Assembly (NCBI GenBank): GCA_022567875.1
Contig: JADFGB010000016.1
Coordinates: 1 to 11,072 of the forward strand
Length of the DNA stretch: 11,072 nt
Direction of reading: 5' to 3'
Source of the DNA: Bacteroidota bacterium
Lineage (GTDB): Bacteria; Bacteroidota; Ignavibacteria; Ignavibacteriales; Ignavibacteriaceae
The notes under the pieces were generated by a model that searched no databases, was not told the DNA's origin, and saw only the letters and a program-made list of their open reading frames with translations. The translations under genes and the position numbers were made by a program. This document shows, piece by piece, positions 1 to 6,638 of this stretch (its first letter is position 1; the number at the start of each line of letters is the position of its first letter).

Positions 1-1
1 G

Positions 2-523
2 CACTCTGATGAGTCTGTTAACACGTTATTTAAATTATTGCTTCAAGATAGGATAGATAATTTTGAGGCTTTACATAAAAATGTGATGTATAGATATTTC
101 CAAAAGACCGAAGATAAACTAATTCAATTTGGCATAAAATTTTCAGGAGTGTCGATTAGAAAACGGAAAGATCTTTTTCGTAAAAGTTCAACGTTTTTAA
201 GAGACAACTTGCAAAGATTTGGGTTAACCGATACAGAAGTTATAGAAAAAGTAGGGTGTATAAGAAGTGCATATTATCTAGTTAAGAATGGAAGAATGGG
301 ACTTAACCCGTTAATGATAGATGGGTTCTCAAAACTGTTTAAAGTAAATAAGTATAAATTGTTCAAGATAACACTGGAAGAAAAAGTAAAAGTGTACTCT
401 CTTGATTATAGATGTAAATGGAAACAGTATAACACAAGTAAGAGGAGGTACCGGAATATTTACAGGGCGCCTTCCTTTTGTTTGGGTTGGAAACAATATT
501 TCAAACCCGGGTGTAAATCCTAA
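2..523 (+). CDS. Truncated unknown protein with Cro/C1-like helix-turn-helix, read-through into receptor sequence
   Basis: The frame is open from base 2, so the 5' end is missing; the TTG at 38 is only the first permissible start inside the window and has no ribosome binding site. About bases 194-364 encode a segment that reads like an XRE-type helix-turn-helix: FLRDNLQRFGLTDTEVIEKV, then an IRSAYYLVKNGR recognition-helix-like stretch, ending in FKVNKYKLF where XRE domains often end in a V-x-x-x-x-LF pattern. The upstream part is Lys/Arg/Phe-rich and I do not recognise it. Native sequence seems to stop near 400-411; from there to the stop at 521-523 the frame runs out of register through the TonB-receptor gene, so its last ~37 codons are not real protein. 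A truncated regulator or phage/accessory protein is possible. The fragment is real coding-like sequence, but its function is unknown. Confidence 0.45.
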   Translation, partial: HSDESVNTLFKLLLQDRIDNFEALHKNVMYRYFQKTEDKLIQFGIKFSGVSIRKRKDLFRKSSTFLRDNLQRFGLTDTEVIEKVGCIRSAYYLVKNGRMGLNPLMIDGFSKLFKVNKYKLFKITLEEKVKVYSLDYRCKWKQYNTSKRRYRNIYRAPSFCLGWKQYFKPGCKS

Positions 524-1658
524 TCTACCGGGGCATCTTCAATCTTTTGATCTAAATGCTATGGTTCCGGATTTTAAATGGCCTCAGGTTTGGACAACAA
601 ATATTGCAATAGATCATCTTTTTGACAACGGAATTTTAGGAACTTTTGAATTTATTTACGGAAAAGATATAAACGCTATATTTGTAAGAAATGCAGATTT
701 GGTAACACCTGTAAGAACCTTGCCTGATGGCAGACCATATTTTGGTGGTTTTGGTAACAACGAACTAAATCCTGATGGCGGTGCAGGTGCTTATGTTATT
801 GATAACACGGATGAAGGCTATAATTATAGTTTTACAGCACAATTAAGAAAGAATTTTGAAAACGGTGTTAAAGTTAATTTATCATATACTTTCTTGAAAG
901 CTAAAAATGTTATGAAAACAACCGAAATAGCAAGTGTGCTTTGGCAGAATAATCCTGTAAAGGGAGATCCTAATAAGCCTCAATTAAGCGATGCTGAATT
1001 TGGAAAAAGACACAGAATAATTGGCGGATTAACATACAAAAAAGAATGGTCTGAAAATTATTCAACAAGTATCGGTGTTTTCTTAGAAATTGCAGAAGGT
1101 AATCGTTTCACAGCTGCTGGCGGAAACAGATATTCATTTATCTATGCAGGCGATGTTAACGGCGATGGTCAAGCTGGAAACGATTTAATCTACATTCCAA
1201 GAAATCAGAATGAAATTAACTTTGATCCTTATGTAAACTCTTCAGGACAAACTATTACTGCTGCTGATCAATGGACTACGTTTAATAAATTTATCAGCCA
1301 AGACGATTATTTAAATTCTAATCGCGGTTCAATTGCTGATAGATTCGGGGAAATAAATCCTTGGTTCAGCAATATTGATTTAAGAATTTTGCAGGACTTT
1401 TCTTTTATGATGGGAAATAACAAGCAAACATTTCAATTAAGTATTGATGTACTTAATGTAGCGAACTTGATAAATTCAGAGTGGGGAGTAAGAAAAATAG
1501 CTAATGCTTTAGCTACTTCACCTCTTGAATTAGTAAGATTTGATTCACAAGGCGCGCCTGTTTTCAATTATAAAGCAAACCTAACGGAAACATTTTCTGA
1601 TGATCTGGGTCAGTTTTCACGCTGGTCAATGCAGGTTGGTTTAAGATATATGTTCTAA
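402..1658 (+). CDS. TonB-dependent receptor (Oar-like), C-terminal part only
   Basis: This is the C-terminal ~415 residues of an outer-membrane TonB-dependent receptor of the Oar-like type, whose full proteins are usually around 1000 residues. These form a beta-barrel that imports bulky ligands or acts in cell-surface functions. Visible signs are the barrel motif TQVRGGTGIFTGRLPFVW near the start, alternating aromatic barrel strands, the Asp/Gly-rich loop DVNGDGQAGNDLIYIP, and a terminal strand SMQVGLRYMF ending in Phe, the usual outer-membrane insertion signal. Recognisable receptor sequence starts at about base 411 (DVNGN). The frame is blocked by a TAA at 387-389, and the TTG at 402 has no ribosome binding site, so it is not a true start: signal peptide, carboxypeptidase-like domain, plug and first strands are missing. 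The 5' part has been replaced by the unrelated HTH fragment. A hairpin terminator follows directly. The ligand cannot be told from this fragment. Confidence 0.85.
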   Translation: MIIDVNGNSITQVRGGTGIFTGRLPFVWVGNNISNPGVNPNLPGHLQSFDLNAMVPDFKWPQVWTTNIAIDHLFDNGILGTFEFIYGKDINAIFVRNADLVTPVRTLPDGRPYFGGFGNNELNPDGGAGAYVIDNTDEGYNYSFTAQLRKNFENGVKVNLSYTFLKAKNVMKTTEIASVLWQNNPVKGDPNKPQLSDAEFGKRHRIIGGLTYKKEWSENYSTSIGVFLEIAEGNRFTAAGGNRYSFIYAGDVNGDGQAGNDLIYIPRNQNEINFDPYVNSSGQTITAADQWTTFNKFISQDDYLNSNRGSIADRFGEINPWFSNIDLRILQDFSFMMGNNKQTFQLSIDVLNVANLINSEWGVRKIANALATSPLELVRFDSQGAPVFNYKANLTETFSDDLGQFSRWSMQVGLRYMF

Positions 1659-1680
1659 AAAAATCTTGTATAGCAATCAT

Positions 1681-1720
1681 AAAACTCCCTGTAAGTTTAA
1701 TCTTCAGGGAGTTTTTATTT
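1681..1720 (+). terminator. Rho-independent terminator after the TonB receptor, shared with the convergent gene
   Basis: A perfect 11-bp stem pairs AAAACTCCCTG (1681-1691) with CAGGGAGTTTT (1705-1715) around a 13-nt loop. It is followed by a T-rich tract (GTTTTTATTTT), as expected for plus-strand termination. The minus-strand methyltransferase stop codon (1715-1717) overlaps the right arm, so the same hairpin can also act on the opposing transcript, with a poorer U-tract (TTTTATGATT). Confidence 0.88.
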
Positions 1721-2251
1721 TAACTCAAAAATTTTTCTTAACTCAAAAATTGCAATGCCATAGGCTACTGCAACATTCAATGATTGTTTAATACCATATT
1801 GGTGTATGTCAATTGAAAAATCACAAAGGTCGATTAATTTTTGTGATACACCTGTAATTTCATTGCCTACAATTAGACAAAGAGGAAAATTATTTGATTT
1901 GATTTTATAATAAGGTATACTTTTGTTGGTTTGTTCTAATGCACAAATTTTAATTCCATCTGATTTGAATTTCTGTATTAATTTTAAAACATCTTCTACG
2001 TGTTCCCACTCAACGCTTTCGGTTGAACCTAATGCAGTTTTAAATACTTGTTTATTTGGAGGATACGGTGTGTAGCCGCAGAGATATAGTTTTTCAATCA
2101 TTACTCCGTCCGATGTTCGGAATATTGAACCTACATTGTAGCTGCTTCTAATGCTGTTAAGTACAACATAAATAGGTGCTTTTTTAACTTGATCAATATT
2201 ATCTAATGTGCTTCTATTTTTTGATATTTCATCGTGTGTAAGTTTTTTCAT
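1715..2251 (-). CDS. TrmH/SpoU-family RNA 2'-O-ribose methyltransferase
   Basis: This 178-residue protein is a minimal SPOUT methyltransferase without an added RNA-binding domain. The family transfers methyl from S-adenosylmethionine to a ribose 2'-OH in tRNA or rRNA, using a knotted fold in a cytoplasmic homodimer. Motif 1 is at residues 32-45 (NSIRSSYNVGSIFR, with the conserved Asn and Arg). Motif 2 is at 127-134 (IVGNEITG). Motif 3 is at 149-165 (IHQYGIKQSLNVAVAYG), where the usual IPM-x-G start has become IHQYG but the SLNV core is kept. The target nucleotide cannot be assigned, so no symbol is given. The ATG at 2249-2251 has no Shine-Dalgarno sequence. The gene is convergent with the receptor and shares its terminator. 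It lies 164 bases downstream of rlmN on the same strand, so the two could be cotranscribed, but the gap is long for that. Confidence 0.88.
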   Translation of the reverse strand: MKKLTHDEISKNRSTLDNIDQVKKAPIYVVLNSIRSSYNVGSIFRTSDGVMIEKLYLCGYTPYPPNKQVFKTALGSTESVEWEHVEDVLKLIQKFKSDGIKICALEQTNKSIPYYKIKSNNFPLCLIVGNEITGVSQKLIDLCDFSIDIHQYGIKQSLNVAVAYGIAIFELRKIFELK

Positions 2252-2427
2252 AATTCAATAATTTAAATTCTATGAGATTAAGAATTGATAATAAATAATT
2301 ATTCATCCGTTTTAATATTTAAGTAGCATGAATGTATGACTGTATTAAAGAACATAGAAAATCAATATTAGCAAATATCCAAATTTTAATCCCTTGCATC
2401 CATTCAACCATGCATTCATACATTCAT
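2252..2427. repeat. Spaced 12-bp inverted repeat and CATTCA-rich segment between rlmN and the methyltransferase gene
   Basis: The 164-base gap holds ATGAATGTATGA at 2328-2339 and its exact reverse complement TCATACATTCAT at 2416-2427, the second copy containing the rlmN stop codon. CATTCA also recurs at 2401-2406, 2413-2418 and 2421-2426. The arms are about 76 bases apart, too far for a classical terminator and without a U-tract. I see no gene in this gap. In such AT-rich DNA the repeat may be a short-repeat remnant or chance. Confidence 0.4.
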
Positions 2428-3477
2428 TTTTATGGCAAGCTGCCCACAAGCTGCTGCAATATCTTCACCTTGTGTTTCTCTTACTGTTATTTGAAGATTT
2501 TTACTTTTTAATTTTTCAACAAAATCTTTTATCCTTTCTTTTGAAGTCGGTTCCAACTCACCCGAAAACCCCGTTGGGTTCATATGTTTTAATGAATTAA
2601 AAGGGATAATATTTATTTTAATAGGCATTTGGCTGAACAATTTTGTTAGCCCTTTTATATCTTCGTTCCTGTCATTTATGCCTTTAAGCATAACATATTC
2701 TATTGTAATTTTCGAACCGGTTTTAACTGCATAATATTTAGTCGCATCAATTAATTTTTCTAAAGGATATTTTTTATTTATAGGCATTATTTTATTTCTG
2801 ATATCGTTAAAGCAAGAATGAAGAGATAATGCCAATCTTACATTTAATCCCGAATCTGCAAGCTTATAAATATTTGGAATTATTCCCACTGTTGAAACAG
2901 TAATATGTTTTAAGTGAATATTTGATATCAAATCTGATTTAAAAATTGTTAACGATTTTAAAGTATTTTCAAAATTAAGCAATGGTTCACCCATTCCCAT
3001 ATAAACAATATTAGTTATTTTCGTATTATTATTTTTCGATGCTATAAGAAATTGATCAATAATTTCTCCGGATGTTAAATTTTGCTTGTAACCCATAAGT
3101 CCTGTTGCGCAAAATTTACAGTCTAAAGGGCAGCCGACTTGTGTGGAAAGGCAAAGAGTAGTTCTGTTCTTCTCATGAATTATAACTGATTCTATTTTAT
3201 GATTTGTGTGTGTCTCAAAAATAAATTTTGTTGTTTCGTCAGTTTTAGAACTTTGAGAAGAATGTATTTTTAAAGTATTTAAAATGTATAAATTTTTTAA
3301 TTTATTTCTCAAGTTTTTAGGAATATTCAACATTTCATCGAATGAAGTAATCCCGGAATCGTATATCCATTTGAATATTTGTTTTGCTCTGAATTTTTTT
3401 TCTCCTAATTCCTTTATACAAAACTCCAGTTCATCCAAAGTCATTCCTTTTATCTGAATTAACTCTTTTCTAATCAT
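2416..3477 (-). CDS. rlmN: Dual-specificity RNA methyltransferase RlmN (23S rRNA m2A2503 / tRNA m2A37)
   Basis: RlmN is a radical-SAM enzyme that methylates C2 of A2503 in 23S rRNA and A37 in some tRNAs. With the start at 3477 the protein has 353 residues, a normal length. The [4Fe-4S]/SAM motif is C116-PLD-C120-KF-C123. Cys109 lies seven residues before it, matching the catalytic Cys118 of the E. coli enzyme. Cys344 in AAACGQL near the C-terminus matches Cys355, the methyl carrier. GMGEPLLN is the SAM-binding GEP segment. An in-frame ATG at 3511-3513 would add 12 residues (MNCKFLKSYICF), but that stretch overlaps a promoter-like box (3482-3489) and lacks family character, so I prefer 3477. 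No Shine-Dalgarno sequence is seen, and the mRNA may be nearly leaderless. It could be cotranscribed with the downstream methyltransferase gene. Confidence 0.96.
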   Translation of the reverse strand: MIRKELIQIKGMTLDELEFCIKELGEKKFRAKQIFKWIYDSGITSFDEMLNIPKNLRNKLKNLYILNTLKIHSSQSSKTDETTKFIFETHTNHKIESVIIHEKNRTTLCLSTQVGCPLDCKFCATGLMGYKQNLTSGEIIDQFLIASKNNNTKITNIVYMGMGEPLLNFENTLKSLTIFKSDLISNIHLKHITVSTVGIIPNIYKLADSGLNVRLALSLHSCFNDIRNKIMPINKKYPLEKLIDATKYYAVKTGSKITIEYVMLKGINDRNEDIKGLTKLFSQMPIKINIIPFNSLKHMNPTGFSGELEPTSKERIKDFVEKLKSKNLQITVRETQGEDIAAACGQLAIKMNV

Positions 3478-3481
3478 AAAA

Positions 3482-3508
3482 CAAATATAAGATTTTAAGA
3501 ATTTACAA
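3482..3508 (-). promoter_or_regulatory. Candidate Bacteroidota-type promoter for rlmN
   Basis: Read on the minus strand, TATATTTG (3489-3482) fits the TAnnTTTG -7 consensus of Bacteroidota. A TTG at 3508-3506 stands 16 bases upstream as a possible -33 element, somewhat closer than usual. The box ends only four bases before the ATG at 3477, so transcription from it would give a leaderless or nearly leaderless mRNA. One match in AT-rich DNA is weak evidence on its own. Confidence 0.4.
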
Positions 3509-3582
3509 TTCATAAATTCATTTTATAATCACATCTCCAATTCACCCAATCATTAATTTTCTCTGCTAATAATCTTTAATTT

Positions 3583-3611
3583 TTGTAAATTATATTCCTA
3601 TTTTTTATAAA
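3583..3611 (+). promoter_or_regulatory. Candidate sigma70-like promoter for the acyl-CoA dehydrogenase gene
   Basis: The 161-base divergent gap between rlmN and the dehydrogenase gene contains TTGTAA (3583-3588), a 17-base spacer, then TATAAA (3606-3611). Transcription would begin near 3618 and give a leader of roughly 55 bases. The spacing is ideal, but such boxes are common by chance in AT-rich sequence. The rest of the gap (3514-3674) shows no gene. Confidence 0.35.
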
Positions 3612-3674
3612 TAAAGATGCTAATTATTTATAATCATTTACTAAAGATTCTATAAATAATATCAGGACCTAATA

Positions 3675-4814
3675 ATGAATTTTGATTTTACAGAAGAACA
3701 ATTAATGATTCAAGAAACTGCTCGTGAATTTGCTAAGTCTGAAATTGCACCTACTGCAATTGAAAGAGATATTAAAGCAGAATTTCCAACGGAGATTGTA
3801 AAAAAAATGGGAGAATTAGGTTTTCTTGGTATAATGGTAGACCCCAAATACGGTGGTGCCGGAATGGATACAATAAGCTACGTTTTAGCAATGATTGAAA
3901 TATCAAAAGTAGACGCAAGTTTGGGTGTTATTATGTCTGTTAACAACTCGTTAGTTTGTACAGGATTACAAAAATATGGCTCTGATTATATTAAAGAAAA
4001 TTATCTTACTAAACTTGCTGTAGGCAAAAAACTTGGTGCTTTTGCATTATCAGAACCCGAAGCCGGAAGCGATGCAACAAAGCAGCATACTACAGCTGAC
4101 AGGGATGGGGATTACTTTGTTTTAAATGGAATGAAAAACTGGATAACAAACGGTACAACAGCCGATTATTATATTGTAATAGCAACAACAGATAAAGAAA
4201 AAGGACATCACGGAATTACAGCTTTTCTTGTTGAAAAAGACACGCCCGGATTTACTTATGGAAAAAAAGAAGATAAACTTGGCATACGAAGCTCTGACAC
4301 GTGTTCTTTATCTTTTGAGAATTGTAGAGTACCGGCAAAAAACATTGTTTGGGGAGAAGGAAAAGGATTTAACTTTTCAATGAATATTTTAAATGGCGGA
4401 AGAATAGGTATTGCTGCTCAGGCTGTAGGTATTGCAGAAGGATCGCTTGACGCTTCAATAAAATATTCAAAAGAAAGAAAAGCATTTGGGACTGTAATCT
4501 CTAATTTTCAAGCTATTCAATTTAAGCTTGCCGATATGGCTGTGAAAGTTGCTGCCGCAAAAGTGATGACACTAAGTGCAGCAGCATTAAAAGATAAAGG
4601 TGAAATATTTTATAAAGAAGCTGCAATGGCAAAATTATTTTCATCTAAAATATCTGTAGAGTGTGCACTTGAAGCAATACAGATTCACGGCGGCTATGGT
4701 TATGTTAGAGAATACCAAGTTGAAAGATATTTACGTGATTCAAAAATAACCGAAATTTATGAAGGTACATCAGAAATTCAGAAAATGGTTATTGCAAGAG
4801 CTTTATTAAAATAA
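3675..4814 (+). CDS. Acyl-CoA dehydrogenase, short-chain (butyryl-CoA) type
   Basis: This FAD flavoenzyme does the alpha,beta-dehydrogenation of acyl-CoA in beta-oxidation or, in related forms, butyrate or branched-chain amino acid metabolism, and passes electrons to electron-transfer flavoprotein. At 379 residues it is full length for the soluble family. The N-terminal helical domain begins FTEEQLMIQETAREFA. Signature 1, GAFALSEPEAGSD, is at 121-133 and the FAD-contact WITNG at 156-160. The C-terminal domain carries the Arg of YSKERKAFG, signature 2 at 336-355 (QIHGGYGYVREYQVERYLRD), and the catalytic base Glu363 in IYEGTSEIQ. That Glu position is typical of short- and medium-chain enzymes, not isovaleryl- or long-chain ones. 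The start is supported by AGGACC seven bases or so before the ATG. No etfAB or other beta-oxidation gene is adjacent, so the exact substrate is open. Confidence 0.95.
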   Translation: MNFDFTEEQLMIQETAREFAKSEIAPTAIERDIKAEFPTEIVKKMGELGFLGIMVDPKYGGAGMDTISYVLAMIEISKVDASLGVIMSVNNSLVCTGLQKYGSDYIKENYLTKLAVGKKLGAFALSEPEAGSDATKQHTTADRDGDYFVLNGMKNWITNGTTADYYIVIATTDKEKGHHGITAFLVEKDTPGFTYGKKEDKLGIRSSDTCSLSFENCRVPAKNIVWGEGKGFNFSMNILNGGRIGIAAQAVGIAEGSLDASIKYSKERKAFGTVISNFQAIQFKLADMAVKVAAAKVMTLSAAALKDKGEIFYKEAAMAKLFSSKISVECALEAIQIHGGYGYVREYQVERYLRDSKITEIYEGTSEIQKMVIARALLK

Positions 4815-4838
4815 AAAAAAATTAGTCAATTATTTTTT

Positions 4839-4844
4839 AGGAGA
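4839..4844 (+). promoter_or_regulatory. Strong ribosome binding site of lemA
   Basis: AGGAGA lies seven bases before the ATG at 4852 and fixes that start. Together with AGGAGA before the ferredoxin gene (6265-6270) and GGAGA before trxB (8934-8938), it shows that this organism uses Shine-Dalgarno sites for some genes, while others here have none. Confidence 0.7.
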
Positions 4845-4851
4845 TTATTTA

Positions 4852-5457
4852 ATGAAAAAAGGAATGTTAATTGGTTTAACTATTGGTGGAATATTTGTTC
4901 TTTTTATAGTTATGTTTTTCTTGTGGGGAAAAAACACTTATAACAATATGGTAACTTTTGATGAGTCAGTAACACAAAGTTGGAGCCAGGTAGAAAACCA
5001 GTACCAAAGAAGAGCTGATTTAATACCCAATCTTATTGCAACTGTAAAAGGCTATGCGAATTTTGAAAAAAGTGTTCTTTTGGATGTTACAGAAGCACGT
5101 TCAAAAGTTAGCCAATTTACAATAAGCAAAGATGTTCTCAATAATCCGCAAGCATTTCAAAAATTTCAGGCTTTACAAGGATCATTAAGTGGAGCTTTAT
5201 CCAGATTGTTGGTAACTGTGGAGAGATATCCTGATTTAAAAGCCAATCAAAATTTTCTGCAACTTCAGTCACAATTGGAAGGAACTGAAAACAGGATCTC
5301 AGTTGAAAGAAGACGTTTCAATCAAGATGTTCAAAAGTATAATACAACTATAAAAATGTTTCCTGCTTCAACAATTGCCGGTATGTTTGGATTTATACCA
5401 AAACAATATTTTCAGGCAACCTCGGGAACTGAAAAACCACCTACTGTAAAATTTTAA
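4852..5457 (+). CDS. lemA: LemA family membrane protein
   Basis: This is a 201-residue LemA-family protein. The family is widespread and poorly understood, with an N-terminal membrane anchor and an extracytoplasmic helical bundle. Residues about 5-25 form one transmembrane helix (IGLTIGGIFVLFIVMFFLW). The conserved family segment follows at 37-75, including WSQVENQYQRRADLIPNLI and the VKGYANFE stretch, then a long helical region with QLEGTENRISVERRRFN and the terminal FPASTIAGMFGF. The start has a strong ribosome binding site. It lies 37 bases after the dehydrogenase gene without a visible terminator, so transcriptional read-through is possible. Only six bases separate it from the TPM-domain gene, a pairing seen repeatedly for lemA genes, which suggests a shared envelope role that is not defined. 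Confidence 0.95.
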   Translation: MKKGMLIGLTIGGIFVLFIVMFFLWGKNTYNNMVTFDESVTQSWSQVENQYQRRADLIPNLIATVKGYANFEKSVLLDVTEARSKVSQFTISKDVLNNPQAFQKFQALQGSLSGALSRLLVTVERYPDLKANQNFLQLQSQLEGTENRISVERRRFNQDVQKYNTTIKMFPASTIAGMFGFIPKQYFQATSGTEKPPTVKF

Positions 5458-5463
5458 TTTTAT

Positions 5464-6165
5464 ATGAAAATATTTTTTTTCTTTTTATTATTTATTTCTG
5501 TTACATTTTCTCAGCCCGATACGCCGACATTAAAGTATTGGGCTAATGATTATACTAACACCTTCAATAATTCCGAATTACAAACTTTGAACCAAAAGTT
5601 AAAGTCTTTCCAGGATTCTACAAGCAACCAAATTATTTTTTTAATGATCAATTCTCTCAATAATTACCCTGTTGAATATTATACAATGGATGTTGTTGAA
5701 AAAAATAAAATCGGTACAAAAAAATTTAATAACGGTGTATTATTCTTTGTATCAAAGAACGATAGAAAAATGAGAATCGAAGTCGGCTATGGTTTGGAAG
5801 GGGCATTACCGGATGCGCTTGCGAGTTCAATTATTAGAAATATTATAGCACCATATTTTAGAAATGGTAATTACTTTACAGGAATTTATAAAGGAATAAC
5901 AGCTATAATATCTGCCGTTAAAGGAGAATACCAAGCTCTTCCTCAAAAAACAAGAAAGAAAAAAAATGTTTCCGGTATAATTACAATGATCTTATTTTTG
6001 ATTATCTTTGTCTCTTCATTTTTTCGAAGAAGAGGGCGGGGAAGAGGAGTTATTTTTTTGGGAGGTGGTTTTGGAGGCGGTGGCTCGTTCGGCGGTGGTG
6101 GATTTGGAGGTTTCTCAGGCGGCGGTGGTTCATTTGGCGGCGGCGGCGCAAGCGGAAGCTGGTAA
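5464..6165 (+). CDS. TPM-domain (YgcG-like) membrane protein with glycine-rich tail
   Basis: This 233-residue protein has a signal peptide (residues 1-16, cleavage plausible after TFS). A TPM domain follows at about 24-155, with the family pattern NGVLFFVSKNDRKMRIEVGY then GLEGALPDALAS. A basic linker RKKK, one transmembrane helix at about 171-187 (GIITMILFLIIFVSSFF) and an Arg-rich RRRGRGR lead to a tail at 200-233 made almost only of Gly, Phe and Ser, ending GGGASGSW. The end ASGSW is typical of YgcG-like proteins. The TPM domain should be extracytoplasmic and the tail cytoplasmic. Despite the TPM_phosphatase name, bacterial function is unproven. The start lies six bases after the lemA stop with no Shine-Dalgarno sequence, so translational coupling to lemA is likely. 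Confidence 0.93.
   Translation: MKIFFFFLLFISVTFSQPDTPTLKYWANDYTNTFNNSELQTLNQKLKSFQDSTSNQIIFLMINSLNNYPVEYYTMDVVEKNKIGTKKFNNGVLFFVSKNDRKMRIEVGYGLEGALPDALASSIIRNIIAPYFRNGNYFTGIYKGITAIISAVKGEYQALPQKTRKKKNVSGIITMILFLIIFVSSFFRRRGRGRGVIFLGGGFGGGGSFGGGGFGGFSGGGGSFGGGGASGSW
6060..6162 (+). repeat. GC-rich low-complexity repeat encoding the Gly/Phe/Ser tail
   Basis: Imperfect copies of a GGN-GGN-GGN-GGN-(TCN)-TTY block encode GGGG-F and GGGG-SF units. The segment is sharply G-rich against the AT-rich surroundings. The encoded pattern and in-frame ending show it is part of the TPM-domain gene and not an independent element; replication slippage could vary its length. Confidence 0.8.
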
Positions 6166-6278
6166 CACTTAAAAATCATATTTATATCTGTTGAAATTTA
6201 ATCAATGAAAAGTTAATTTTATTATTAACAATTTGAAATTATTGTACTGTTAATTTTTTAATTTAGGAGATATAGTAA
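6166..6278 (+). promoter_or_regulatory. Leader of the ferredoxin gene with small inverted repeat and ribosome binding site
   Basis: The 113-base gap has no gene. It contains a small palindrome, GTTAAT (6212-6217) and ATTAAC (6224-6229), separated by six bases. It ends in the ribosome binding site AGGAGA (6265-6270), eight bases before the ATG. The palindrome could be an operator or a chance AT-rich hairpin. I see no clear -35/-10 pair and no terminator for the preceding gene. Confidence 0.35.
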
Positions 6279-6611
6279 ATGGCTATATTAATTACTGAAG
6301 AATGTATAAATTGTGGTGCTTGCGAACCTGAATGTCCAAATTCTGCAATATATGAAGGTGGGGTTGATTGGGAGTTAGCGGGAAAAACTTATGGCGAAGG
6401 TGACGCTGCTCCAAGCGGTGCAGAAGGATTTTACTCTGCTGATTTCTTCTACATTGTACCTGATAAATGTACTGAGTGCAAAGGATTCCACGATGAACCG
6501 CAATGTGCTGCTGTTTGTCCGGTTGATTGTTGTCCCCTAGATCCAAATCACGAAGAAGACGAAGAAACATTATTAAAAAGAAAAGATTATCTTGATGAAT
6601 TAGGCAGATAG
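6279..6611 (+). CDS. 2[4Fe-4S] ferredoxin, Allochromatium/Chlorobium type with inter-cluster insertion
   Basis: This is a small soluble electron carrier of 110 residues. Cluster I uses C9-x2-C12-x2-C15 and C19 followed by Pro. Cluster II uses C64-x2-C67, an eight-residue spacer KGFHDEPQ, then C76-x3-C80-P. The eight-residue spacer and the C-terminal extension are marks of the Alvin-type ferredoxins, which have very low redox potentials. Chlorobium versions have about 62 residues; here residues 25-60 form a Gly/Glu-rich insertion before DFFYIVPDKC, and a charged tail follows the extra CC at 84-85. That layout fits Bacteroidota-type homologues. It has its own ribosome binding site and terminator, so it is probably a single-gene unit. 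Partners could include pyruvate:ferredoxin oxidoreductase or other low-potential enzymes not seen here. Confidence 0.94.
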   Translation: MAILITEECINCGACEPECPNSAIYEGGVDWELAGKTYGEGDAAPSGAEGFYSADFFYIVPDKCTECKGFHDEPQCAAVCPVDCCPLDPNHEEDEETLLKRKDYLDELGR

Positions 6612-6638
6612 TTACATATTAAATTTTTATCTTCTTTT

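Noticed and set aside
402..404. TTG at 402 as a true start of the receptor
   Set aside because: There is no ribosome binding site, and the encoded protein begins inside the beta-barrel without signal peptide or plug.
2394..2600. 68-residue plus-strand frame across the rlmN 3' end
   Set aside because: It is antisense to well-conserved RlmN sequence, has no ribosome binding site and shows no domain.
3511..3513. ATG at 3511-3513 as the rlmN start
   Set aside because: The 12 extra residues lack family support and overlap a promoter-like box; 3477 gives a normal RlmN N-terminus.
6060..6162. Glycine-codon repeats as a CRISPR or intergenic tandem array
   Set aside because: There are no spacers or constant repeats, and the reading frame is kept through to the conserved ASGSW end.
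5943..6179. Proline-rich 78-residue frame on the minus strand
   Set aside because: It is the antisense shadow of the glycine-rich tail of the TPM-domain gene: GGN codons read backwards give NCC proline codons.
6292..6570. 92-residue minus-strand frame under the ferredoxin gene
   Set aside because: It is a shadow of a clearly real ferredoxin on the plus strand and does not resemble a known family.
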